A DNA stretch of 17,901 bases from DTLA01 sp034436295 (GCA_034436295.1 DAOTVT010000255.1:1-17901), one strand, 5' to 3'; positions 7,621 through 14,559 are shown, numbered from the stretch's first letter. The notes: a model not told the origin generated them from the sequence alone. Made by a program: numbers and translations.

Positions 7621-8892
7621 CTACGGTTCCCGCACGGGGAGTATGGGCAGCCCCTCAAACATCGGTTCTGCAAGGATTTCGCGCACGGTATCCAGGAAGA
7701 CCTTGCACTCGTCCAGGGTGTTGTACATGTAGAGCGACACGCGCACGGCGGTAACGTTGCGGCTGATGCGATGGGCGTTGAACCACGAGTTGACGCAGAA
7801 CATGCCCGAACGCACCATGATGTTGCTCCGCTCGTCCAGCATGTCGGCCAGAAGGCCCAGCCCGGGCTTCTTGGTGAAGAAGCAGACGATGCTGCCGCGC
7901 TTCTCCGGCTCGGGCGGGCCGATGATTTCCAACTCCTCAAACTGCGCCAGGCCCTGGGTGAGGTAGCGGTTCAAGGCCACCTCGTGCTCGTGGATGGCCC
8001 GCATGTCCAGGCGCTCCAGGTATTCCACCGCCGCGCCCGCGCCTATCCGTCCGCCGTAGTCCTGCAGCCCCGCCTCGTACTTGTAGGGCGGGGGCAGGAA
8101 GTCGGGCGGGCGGTCCACCCATGTGTCGCGGATGGTGTCGCCGCCCACCAGGAAGTTGTCCATGCGGGCGAAATGCTCGCGGCGAACGTACAGCGCGCCC
8201 ACGCCGCTGGGGCCGCACATCTTGTGCAGCGAGAACGCCAGGTAGTCCACCCCCAGCGCCTGCACGTCCACCCGCTGGTGCGGCACGCTCTGCGCGCCAT
8301 CCAGGAGCACCGGCACCCCGCGCGCGTGGCACATGCGGATGATCTCCTGCGCCGGAATCTCCACCCCGTCCAGGTTGGACACATGCCCGAACGCGGCCAG
8401 TTTCACGCGGGGATCCTTCAGCGCCGATTCCAGCGCGTCCAGGTCAAAGGTGTTGTCCGGGCGCACGGGAACGACGCGATGCTCCACGCCGATTCGGGCC
8501 GCCAGGTATTGCCAGGGGACCAGGTTGGAGTTGTGCTCCTTGTCGGTGGTGAGGATAACGTCCCCCTTTTGGAACGGGAACGTGCGGGCCACCAGGTTGA
8601 TGCCCTCGGTGGTGTTGCGCGTGAAGAGGATTTCGTCGGAGTGCGCCGCGTTGACAAAGCGGCGGATGCTTTCGCGCGCCGCCTCCACGCGCTCGTTGGT
8701 CTCCTGGGCGAACCAGTGGTGGCTGCGCCCCGCGCCTCCGCATGCCGGGAACTGGGTGTAGTACGCGCACATGGCGTCAATGACCGGGCGCGGGCGGAGC
8801 GTCATGCACCCGTTGTCAAAGTAAATCGGCGGCTTGCCGTTGCGCTCGCGGGCGAGCGGCTCAAAGTCGGCACGAATGCGGTTCACGTCCAT
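7621..8892 (-). CDS. Cysteine desulfurase, SufS/CsdA-type (class II)
   Basis: A PLP enzyme that takes sulfur from L-cysteine for Fe-S cluster assembly, with 423 residues from the ATG at 8892 (GGAG 8 nt upstream). PLP-site motifs are in order: NTTEGINLVA (93-102), EHNSNLVPW (119-127, His120 stacking on PLP), LLDGAQSVPH (196-205, Asp198, Gln201) and SLHKMCGPSGVG (221-232, Schiff-base Lys224). The persulfide cysteine is Cys366 in VRSGMFCVNSWF. Most SufS proteins have His-His-Cys here, so Phe365 is atypical. Distant relatives such as isopenicillin-N epimerase share the fold, but the cysteine and the adjacent NifU-like gene favour a desulfurase. It is the first gene of its operon and has a good promoter at 8924-8952. 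Confidence 0.9.
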   Translation of the reverse strand: MDVNRIRADFEPLARERNGKPPIYFDNGCMTLRPRPVIDAMCAYYTQFPACGGAGRSHHWFAQETNERVEAARESIRRFVNAAHSDEILFTRNTTEGINLVARTFPFQKGDVILTTDKEHNSNLVPWQYLAARIGVEHRVVPVRPDNTFDLDALESALKDPRVKLAAFGHVSNLDGVEIPAQEIIRMCHARGVPVLLDGAQSVPHQRVDVQALGVDYLAFSLHKMCGPSGVGALYVRREHFARMDNFLVGGDTIRDTWVDRPPDFLPPPYKYEAGLQDYGGRIGAGAAVEYLERLDMRAIHEHEVALNRYLTQGLAQFEELEIIGPPEPEKRGSIVCFFTKKPGLGLLADMLDERSNIMVRSGMFCVNSWFNAHRISRNVTAVRVSLYMYNTLDECKVFLDTVREILAEPMFEGLPILPVREP

Positions 8893-8923
8893 CGTCTCAT
8901 CTCCAACGGCGCAGTGCGGAGCC

Positions 8924-8952
8924 ATTATAGCGCGCATGGGCGACCGCGACAA
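8924..8952 (-). promoter_or_regulatory. Candidate sigma70 promoter for desulfurase-nifU-nfo operon
   Basis: On the minus strand TTGTCG (8947-8952) and a perfect TATAAT (8924-8929) are 17 bp apart. The predicted start near 8917 gives a short leader of about 25 nt to the ATG at 8892. I see no IscR-like or other operator that I could name. Confidence 0.7.
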
Positions 8953-9092
8953 CATGAGGTGCGAGTGCTCGCGCCGGGCCTACCCCATTGCCCCCAGCCC
9001 GCGGGACGAATGTTCATTCGTGCCGATTCGCGTTATTCGCGGTTACAACCCTGAAGATCGCTTCGCTCCGCCCACAATGACGGGCGGGAGAC

Positions 9093-9127
9093 AACGTGCG
9101 ACGCACTTCCGAAGTGCGTCGCACGTT
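9093..9127. repeat. 35-bp palindrome A, copy 1 (inside 249-bp repeat)
   Basis: AACGTGCGACGCACTTC (9093-9109) and its exact reverse complement (9111-9127) flank one central base. It is 17-bp-arm perfect and shares its core with the palindrome at 14560-14591. Confidence 0.95.
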
Positions 9128-9166
9128 CCCTATCCGAGTATGCAACCGAGCCTCACAGCGGAATCT

Positions 9167-9195
9167 GGAATGCTGAAGCGCGGCTTCAGCATTCC
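9167..9195. repeat. 29-bp palindrome B, copy 1 (inside 249-bp repeat)
   Basis: GGAATGCTGAAGC (9167-9179) and GCTTCAGCATTCC (9183-9195) form a perfect 13-bp stem around GCG. The second-copy version at 9416-9444 has one G-T pair and one mismatch. Confidence 0.95.
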
Positions 9196-9341
9196 GAATT
9201 CGTGTCATTCGCGGATGCAATCCCGTGAGATTGCTCATTCATGGACCCCAAGGGTCTATTCTATATTCGTGTACATTCGCGTTATTCGCGGTTACAACCC
9301 TGAAGATCGCTTCGCTCCGCCCGCAATGACGGGCGGGAGAC

Positions 9342-9376
9342 AACGTGCGACGCACTTCGGAAGTGCGTCGCACGTT
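9342..9376. repeat. 35-bp palindrome A, copy 2
   Basis: Same 17-bp arms as copy 1, 249 bp further on. Only the central base differs (G instead of C), so the pairing is fully kept. Confidence 0.95.
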
Positions 9377-9415
9377 CCCTATCCGAGTATGCAACAGAGC
9401 CTCACAGCGGAATCT

Positions 9416-9444
9416 GGAGTGCTGAAGCGCGGCCTCAGCATTCC
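9416..9444. repeat. 29-bp palindrome B, copy 2 (imperfect)
   Basis: GGAGTGCTGAAGC (9416-9428) and GCCTCAGCATTCC (9432-9444). Relative to copy 1 it has A-to-G and T-to-C changes, leaving one G-T pair and one A-C mismatch. Confidence 0.85.
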
Positions 9445-9633
9445 AAATTCGCGTCATTCGCGGATGCAAACCCGTGAGATTGCTCATTCATGGACCCCAA
9501 GGGTCTATTCTATATTCGTGTAGATTCGTGTTGTTCGCGGTTACAACCCTGAAGATCGCCTCGCCCGCAGACCCGAAGGGTCTATTCTACATTCGTGTAG
9601 ATTCGTGTTATTCGCGGTTACAGTCCCCCCGCG

Positions 9634-10419
9634 CTACAGGTACAACTCCGGCCGCTGCCCCTGGCCGACGGGCAATTTTCGCCGCGCCTCGGCCACATCG
9701 TCCAAGTCCACGTCGGCGCGCAGGATTTCCTCCGCGACGCCCGCCTCGGCCACGCGCTCGCCCCACGGCGACGCCACAACCGACCGCCCTGCCAGCGCCT
9801 CGCCGCAACACAGGCCCACCCCATTCGCCCCCACCAGGAACGCCAGGCTTTGCAGCGCCGCCGCCACCGTCAGAACGCGCCAGTGTTCGGCCCGCGCCTG
9901 CGGCCACTGCGCGGCCACCAGCAACACCTCCGCGCCGTGCGACGCCATGCGCTGGAACAGGCCGGGGAAGCGCAGGTCGTAGCAAATCGCCAGGCCGAGA
10001 ACCCCCACGTCCGTCGCCACAACGACGACCTCATCGCCGGGGGTGAAGTGCTCCGGCTCCTGCAGCAGGGGAATCAGATGCGCCTTGCGGTAGCGGGCCA
10101 CAAGCGCGCCGTCAGGGCCGGCCAGCGTGAGGGTGTTGTAGAAGCGAGGCCCCTCGCGCTCGGCCATGCCCCACGCCACGTAGGCGCGGTAGCGGGCGGC
10201 CAGGCCCGCCATCGCCTCGGTCGTTGCGCCGTCCAGCGGCTCGGCCAGCGCGTCCAAGCGGGGCCAGTCGTAGCCGCAGGCGGCAAGTTCCGGCAGCAGC
10301 ACCAGGCGCGCCCCGTCGTCCAGCGCGCGCCGCGCCAGTTCGGCCATGCGGCGGCGGTTGCCGGCCAGGTCGCCCGCCGCGATGTGCATCTGGATTGCGG
10401 CCACACGGACGGCACGCAT
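9634..10419 (-). CDS. Carbon-nitrogen hydrolase (nitrilase superfamily amidase)
   Basis: A 261-residue cytosolic amidase-type enzyme. The Glu-Lys-Cys catalytic triad is visible: Glu44 in LLPELAACGY, Lys112 in YRKAHLIP and Cys146 in AICYDLRFPGLF. The stretch VAAQWPQARAEHW (168-180) and the ANGVG segment resemble omega-amidase/YafV-type branches, but subfamily and substrate are not certain. The ATG at 10419 lies 9 bp after the stop of the upstream aldolase-Fae fusion gene, with only a weak Shine-Dalgarno, so translation is probably coupled. This makes it the last gene of the four-gene operon. It may hydrolyse an amide made or used by that pathway. C-terminal QRPELYL ends close to the repeat region, and no intrinsic terminator is evident directly after it. 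Confidence 0.9.
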   Translation of the reverse strand: MRAVRVAAIQMHIAAGDLAGNRRRMAELARRALDDGARLVLLPELAACGYDWPRLDALAEPLDGATTEAMAGLAARYRAYVAWGMAEREGPRFYNTLTLAGPDGALVARYRKAHLIPLLQEPEHFTPGDEVVVVATDVGVLGLAICYDLRFPGLFQRMASHGAEVLLVAAQWPQARAEHWRVLTVAAALQSLAFLVGANGVGLCCGEALAGRSVVASPWGERVAEAGVAEEILRADVDLDDVAEARRKLPVGQGQRPELYL

Positions 10420-10428
10420 GGGAACACC

Positions 10429-11904
10429 CTACGGCGCGTAGCGGAACGGGTGCCGCGCCGACTCCTTTTCCGCGATCAGTTCGTCCAGCGTCGGGCGGCC
10501 TTCCAGCGCCTTGCGCGTGGCAGCCTTCATCGCCTTGAAGTTGTTGATGCGCACCCGCCACCGGTTGCTGGCCCCCGGATGGACGAAGACGTTGGCGATG
10601 AGCACGATGTCGTCCAGCAGGGCCGCCGGCAGCGTGCCGTCCTTGACCAGCGCCTCCAGCGCCATGACGACCCCGCCCGCGGCGTGCTCGTACACCATCT
10701 CCGCCTGCTTCTTCGTCCTCACGGTTACGGTGGGCACCAGGAGCGTTCGCGGGCGCTCAAAGATGATGCGCAGTTCGTGGCCGGGGCGCGGTTCGGCCAG
10801 CGCCCGCTCTATGGCCTTCCCCACCGGGCCGTCCTTGCGCCCGATGAGCAGGTCAATGTGGGCCAGTTCCGAGAACGGCGGGCCGGCGAACCCCTCGCCC
10901 ACCAGGAGCGTCATGTCGCGGACTTCCGAGGGCGCGGCGGGCGGCTTCGGGAACTGCCCCTGGACCCCCGGCGCGCCGGCGTACAGGTGGTAGGTCATGG
11001 GGCGCGGCGGAATCTTGCCCAACTCCTCCAGCACGCCCCGCACCTCCTCGTAGTCTTCGCGGCGGAAGGCGTCGCCCTTTATCATCGGGTGGCGCGAATC
11101 GCCGATGGGAAGCCCCAACAACTGGAGCGCCTCCTTCACCGCCTGGGTCGGACCCTGGCGGGCCAGGATGCGCACGAACCGCTGGATGCGCGCCATGAGG
11201 GTCTGGGCCGTCGCCAGGTCCCCCGACAGCACCGCCTTGTAGATGGTCTGCCACACGTCGGGGATGACGTTGGCGCTGGCCAGAATCGCGCCGTCGGCCC
11301 CCATCGCCAGCGCCGCAGGCACGATCTCGTCGTGGCCGGTGAAGATGCCGATTTTGCCCCGCACCTTCTCAAACACGGCCATCAGGTAGGGCATGTCGCC
11401 GCTGGAATCCTTGATGCCCACCACGTTGTCCAGATACGCCATGCCCTCCGTCGTCCACCACTGGTAGTGGGTGCCGGCGCACTGGGGGATGTTGTACAGG
11501 ATGAGCGGCACGCCCAGTTTGTTCAGCGCGTCGTAGTGGTCGTACACCTCGTTGAACGACGGCTTCAGGTAGTAGGGCGCGGCGACAAGGGCGGCGGTAA
11601 CCCCGGCGTCCCTCGCCCACGCGGTCATCTTGACGGTCTCGCGGGTGGACGGGTAGGCCGTGCCCGCCACGACGGGCACGCGCCCGTTGACCTCGTCCAG
11701 CGCGATCTCAATGGCCCGCTTGCGCTCGTCTTCCAGCATGTACACGAACTCGCCCGTCGTGCCGCAGGGGACGATCCCGTTCACGTGGGGCGGGACGTAA
11801 CGGATGAGTTCGCGGTAGGCGGCCTCGTCCACCCGGTCGTCCTTGGTGAAGGGCGTAACCAGGGCGGGGAAGATTCCTTTGAACCATTCGGGTTTCTTTG
11901 ACAT
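10429..11904 (-). CDS. DapA/NanA-type class I aldolase fused to formaldehyde-activating enzyme (Fae) domain, paralog 1
   Basis: 491 residues, against about 290-300 for DapA-family proteins. Residues 10-300 form the aldolase barrel: CGTTGEF (47-53), APYYLKPS (Tyr111/112), LYNIP (136-140, Tyr137), Schiff-base Lys165 in VGIKDSSG, and GHDE..SANVIPDVW. The Arg that follows YNxP in true DapA (substrate carboxylate binding) is absent (YNIPQCAGT), so lysine synthesis is unlikely. After a Pro-rich linker (300-330), residues 331-491 match Fae: LLVGEGF, ELAHIDLLIGRKDGPVG (His349), KKQAEMVY, DGTLPAALLDD and VFVHPGA. The tail EKESARHPF resembles the end of methylotroph Fae (..KSATHPF). Fae condenses formaldehyde with tetrahydromethanopterin. 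The GPAQ motif of Fae is replaced by EHAA (407-410). AGGAG precedes the ATG; the gene lies 12 bp after paralog 2. Confidence 0.88.
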   Translation of the reverse strand: MSKKPEWFKGIFPALVTPFTKDDRVDEAAYRELIRYVPPHVNGIVPCGTTGEFVYMLEDERKRAIEIALDEVNGRVPVVAGTAYPSTRETVKMTAWARDAGVTAALVAAPYYLKPSFNEVYDHYDALNKLGVPLILYNIPQCAGTHYQWWTTEGMAYLDNVVGIKDSSGDMPYLMAVFEKVRGKIGIFTGHDEIVPAALAMGADGAILASANVIPDVWQTIYKAVLSGDLATAQTLMARIQRFVRILARQGPTQAVKEALQLLGLPIGDSRHPMIKGDAFRREDYEEVRGVLEELGKIPPRPMTYHLYAGAPGVQGQFPKPPAAPSEVRDMTLLVGEGFAGPPFSELAHIDLLIGRKDGPVGKAIERALAEPRPGHELRIIFERPRTLLVPTVTVRTKKQAEMVYEHAAGGVVMALEALVKDGTLPAALLDDIVLIANVFVHPGASNRWRVRINNFKAMKAATRKALEGRPTLDELIAEKESARHPFRYAP

Positions 11905-11916
11905 AGGGGACTCTCC

Positions 11917-13344
11917 TTATCGGTTCGCGCCAAACGCCTGGCGGATGGCAGCGCCCGCCGCGGCGAGCACCGCCTGGTACAGGGCGTGGCGGTCCAGGGC
12001 TTTGGGGTGCACGCTGGCCTGCACCAGCATCACGTGCGTGTCCATGGCGGCTTGGGGAATCGTGCCGTCTTCCAGGGCGTCCACGATGGCGCGGGCCACC
12101 GCGGCCTGGGTGGGGCCGTAGATCATGTTGGCCTGGCGCAGGTTCTTGAGTTCCGCCGTCGGCACGATGAGCGTGGACGGCCGCACGGTCAGGTTCGGCT
12201 CCAGGATGGTCGTGAGCGCCTCGTAGCCGTGGCGCGGGTAGGTGAGTTGCAGCGCGAACACCTCGCCCACGATCCCGTCCTTCGGCCCGGCGACGAGGTC
12301 TATCTGCACGTTCTCCGGCTCCGTGCCCGCCGCTCCAGTGCCCACGCGCAGCGACGCCGCTTTCACCTGCTCGGCGGAGATGCCCAGAGCGCCGAAGCGG
12401 CCTGCCAGCGGGCCGGCAGGCGGCGCGTAGGGGTCTTCGGCGGGGGCGATCTTGCCCAGGCGCTCCAGTTCCAGTTGAATCTCGGCGCGGTCCTCGTGAA
12501 TCAGGCTACCGCCCACCTTGAGGGGGCGCCGCGCCTGGCCCACGGGAATCCCCATCATGTTCAGCGCCTGCTTCACGGCCAGGCCGCCGCCGTAGCGGCA
12601 GAAGATGCGCGACAGTTTCTGCACGCTCCGCTGGAGGGCGCGGGCCTCCTCTATGCGGCCCTCCTGCACCGCCGCATAGACCTTCTGCCACACTTCGGGG
12701 TACACGTTGGCGCTGGCCAGAATCATGCCGGTGCACCCGCCGGCCAGGGCCGGCAGCACCACCTCGTCGTGGCCGATGAAGACATCTATGCGCCCCTGGA
12801 CCATCTCCAGAATCTCCATGGTGTAGGTCAGGTTGCCCGACGAGTCCTTGATTCCCACGATGTTGGGAATGTCCGACAGGTCCTCCACGACGTTGCGCGG
12901 AAGGTAGGCGTCCACCACCTGCGGGATGTTGTACAGGATGATGGGGATGTCCACCGCCATCGCCACGTCGTAGAAGTGTTGGTAGATGCCCTTGTCGGAC
13001 GGGTGAAGAAAGAAGGGCGTAACGACGAGACAAGCGTTGGCGCCGGCTTCCTTCGCGTTGCGCGCGAGGAGGATGGTCTCTTTCGTGCCGGCCGCGCCGG
13101 TGCCGGCGATGATCGGCTTGCGCCCGGCCACCTCGTCCGCGACGATGGCGATGACGCGCTTCTGCTCGTCGGGGGTCATGTACGGGAATTCGCCCGTGGT
13201 GCCGCAGGGGACGAACCCGTCCACGTGAGGCATGAGGTGGCGCACCAACGCGCGCAGCGCCGCCTCGTCCACCTCCTCGTCTTTGGTGAAAGGCGTTACC
13301 AGCGCGGGGAAGACGCCCCGCAGCCACGGCAGTTTTGCAGGCAT
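11917..13344 (-). CDS. DapA/NanA-type class I aldolase fused to Fae-like domain, paralog 2
   Basis: 475 residues, a tandem paralog of the next gene with the same two-domain layout. Aldolase part: CGTTGEF (47-53), TPFFLHPS (109-116), LYNIP (137-141, Tyr138), Schiff-base Lys166 in VGIKDSSG, GHDE and SANVYPEVW. The Tyr pair before the loop is Phe-Phe (111/112), a loss of a proton-relay tyrosine of DapA. Fae-like part (about 325-475): VQIDLVAGPKDGIVG, where the usual His of AHID is Gln347; NLRQANMIYGPTQAAVARAI, which keeps the GPxQ motif; and DGTIPQAAMD and ASVHP. The Fae catalytic His is thus missing here but present in paralog 1. AACGGAGGTT precedes the ATG at 13344. A 109-bp gap with a nested hairpin separates it from the upstream gene. 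Role inferred: aldol cleavage with formaldehyde or C1 handling. Confidence 0.86.
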   Translation of the reverse strand: MPAKLPWLRGVFPALVTPFTKDEEVDEAALRALVRHLMPHVDGFVPCGTTGEFPYMTPDEQKRVIAIVADEVAGRKPIIAGTGAAGTKETILLARNAKEAGANACLVVTPFFLHPSDKGIYQHFYDVAMAVDIPIILYNIPQVVDAYLPRNVVEDLSDIPNIVGIKDSSGNLTYTMEILEMVQGRIDVFIGHDEVVLPALAGGCTGMILASANVYPEVWQKVYAAVQEGRIEEARALQRSVQKLSRIFCRYGGGLAVKQALNMMGIPVGQARRPLKVGGSLIHEDRAEIQLELERLGKIAPAEDPYAPPAGPLAGRFGALGISAEQVKAASLRVGTGAAGTEPENVQIDLVAGPKDGIVGEVFALQLTYPRHGYEALTTILEPNLTVRPSTLIVPTAELKNLRQANMIYGPTQAAVARAIVDALEDGTIPQAAMDTHVMLVQASVHPKALDRHALYQAVLAAAGAAIRQAFGANR

Positions 13345-13376
13345 TCGGGAACCTCCGTTTTTTGGTGTCTCGCGCG

Positions 13377-13431
13377 GCGCGCAGAGGATACCGGCGGCCT
13401 ACTGGGTGGCCGCGTCCGGCATTCTGCGCGC
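13377..13431 (-). other. Nested hairpin in the intergenic gap before paralog 2
   Basis: GCGCGCAGA (13377-13385) pairs with TCTGCGCGC (13423-13431), and between them further arms (CCGG/CCGG and CGGCC/GGCCG) can extend a long imperfect stem with a short apical loop. On the transcript it sits in the 109-bp gap after the U32-like gene and just before the Shine-Dalgarno of paralog 2. It has no following T-run, so processing, attenuation or stabilisation of the downstream message is more likely than termination. Confidence 0.5.
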
Positions 13432-13453
13432 CCGCGGGGAACGATAGGACAGG

Positions 13454-14404
13454 CTACGGTTTCGGTATGGCCAGACCCTTGCAGCCCTGTTTGGAAAGGA
13501 TGAGGTCGGGCTGGTTCTCCTGAATCAGGGTGTGGATGATCTCCGCGTACTTCACCTTCTCGCGGGCGAAGTCGGCCAGGGCCTGGGGGCTGGTCCAGGG
13601 CTTGTACAGCGCCCCCGGCCCGGCGGCGCAGGCAGGCCCGGGCTCTATCTTGAAGTAGCACGGCGCGCAGACCCGCGCCATCTCGGCCCCGTCGTAGAAG
13701 CGGTTGTACCCGCCGAAGGATTCCGCCAGGTAGATGTGCAGGTCCATCGGGATGTCCACCGCCTGGCGGATGGAGGCCAGTTGCGGCAGGCTCAAATCGC
13801 CGACCGGGTTGAACGTCCCCGCGCCGAGCATCTGGAGCACCCTGCCGCCGGCAGCCGACGCGTGCCCAGCGTAGATGGAGACCTTGAACGTTACGTCGGC
13901 GGGAATCTCACCGGCCTTGCGCAGTTCGTTGAGCAGCCACAGCAGGCCCTCGTCAATGACCAGGAACCCGCGGAAGCCGAGTTCAATGCACGTGAGGATG
14001 TCGGTGATCACGTAGCGGAGTTGGTCGGAGCCGCGATAGCGCAGGCCCGACAGGCCGCCTTCGGGCGTAACCACCTGCCGGCCCACGTCCCACGCGGCGC
14101 GCGGGCCGGGCGTCAGGATGACTTCCAGTTGGTTCGCGGCGGCAATCTGGGCGAAGTCGCGAAGTTCCGCGCGGTCCAGGAGCGTGGCGCCCATGACGAC
14201 CGAGATGACGCGGTGGATGGGAATCTTGCGCCGGTTCATCTCATCAACAAGCGCCTCCAACACGTTGGGCCGCTCCACGCCGGAAATCTCCATGCGGTAG
14301 TGAGCGCCATCGGGGAAGCGCTTGGGGCTGGACGGGAGGTCGTAGGCATCCCGGCCGGGAATGCCCGCCCTCTCCATCATCTTGGCGACGCGATCCATAT
14401 TCAT
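13454..14404 (-). CDS. Conserved protein resembling peptidase-U32-annotated / TIM-barrel-like family, function unknown
   Basis: 316 residues from the ATG at 14404, with AGGAGG 8 nt upstream. The look is of a soluble alpha/beta barrel: strand-like MEISGVERP (38-46), HRVISVVMGATLL (64-76), EVILTPGPRAAWD (94-106), FRGFLVIDEGLLWLLNEL (144-161), FKVSIYAGHAS (173-183) and MDLHIYLAESFGGYNRF (220-236). Cysteines cluster late: Cys246 and Cys249 (CAPC), Cys259, and Cys308 near the end, possibly binding a metal or Fe-S cluster. From memory it resembles proteins annotated as U32-family peptidases, but I see no proven protease motif and would not assign peptidase activity. First gene of the aldolase-Fae operon behind a near-consensus promoter, so a role in the same pathway (lyase or isomerase acting on its substrate) is plausible. 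Confidence 0.6.
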   Translation of the reverse strand: MNMDRVAKMMERAGIPGRDAYDLPSSPKRFPDGAHYRMEISGVERPNVLEALVDEMNRRKIPIHRVISVVMGATLLDRAELRDFAQIAAANQLEVILTPGPRAAWDVGRQVVTPEGGLSGLRYRGSDQLRYVITDILTCIELGFRGFLVIDEGLLWLLNELRKAGEIPADVTFKVSIYAGHASAAGGRVLQMLGAGTFNPVGDLSLPQLASIRQAVDIPMDLHIYLAESFGGYNRFYDGAEMARVCAPCYFKIEPGPACAAGPGALYKPWTSPQALADFAREKVKYAEIIHTLIQENQPDLILSKQGCKGLAIPKP

Positions 14405-14487
14405 TTGTCAATCCTCCTTCGCAATATTTACTGGCCTCTTTGCCGCAAATTCCCGCGGAGGTGAGGAAGAGCGCAACGTTCGGGCGC

Positions 14488-14516
14488 AGTATACCATGCC
14501 CGATGGGGTGTGTCAA
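14488..14516 (-). promoter_or_regulatory. Near-consensus sigma70 promoter for the aldolase-Fae operon
   Basis: On the minus strand a perfect TTGACA (14511-14516) and TATACT (14488-14493) are 17 bp apart, with TGG just before the -10. The predicted start near 14481 leaves a leader of about 77 nt before the ATG at 14404. It is the strongest promoter match in the window, which suggests high or tightly repressed expression. No clear operator dyad overlaps it. Confidence 0.8.
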
Positions 14517-14559
14517 TCCGAACGGGCGGCGGGCGCGGTTCTATTGCGTTGGCAAGCAA

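Larger units (their letters stand above)
9016..9622. repeat. 249-bp direct tandem repeat, two full copies plus a shortened third and a terminal fragment
   Basis: Copies start at 9016 and 9265 with a period of exactly 249 bp. A third copy at 9514 is internally deleted to 77 bp, and a fragment starts at 9591. The full copies are nearly identical. Each contains two versions of an ATTCGYGTYATTCGCGGWT-like word, a 35-bp palindrome, a 29-bp palindrome and a small GACCC..GGGTC hairpin. The stretch fills the 741-bp gap between the nitrilase gene and the desulfurase start. The period is divisible by three, so reading frames run through the copies on both strands, but I see no evidence of coding. The translated word RHCGRSEAI resembles the RHCEERSDEAI-type words produced by widespread intergenic repeats often mis-annotated as small proteins. 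Confidence 0.95.

Noticed and set aside
8834..9523. Plus-strand 229-residue frame and minus-strand 74- and 82-residue frames across the 249-bp repeat
   Set aside because: The frames stay open only because the repeat period is a multiple of three. They have no convincing start sites and encode palindromes and repeated words. The minus-strand word RHCGRSEAI is typical of intergenic repeats.
9016..9622. CRISPR array
   Set aside because: Unit length is 249 bp with near-identical whole units. There are no short repeats separated by unique spacers and no cas genes.
9850..11901. 683-residue plus-strand reading frame
   Set aside because: Antisense to the amidase and aldolase-Fae genes, with the Arg/His/Val-rich composition of a shadow frame and no recognisable domain.
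10429..13344. Annotation of both genes as dapA (lysine biosynthesis)
   Set aside because: Both lack the Arg after the YNxP motif used by true DapA for substrate binding, and both carry an extra Fae-like domain. No lysine-pathway gene is adjacent.
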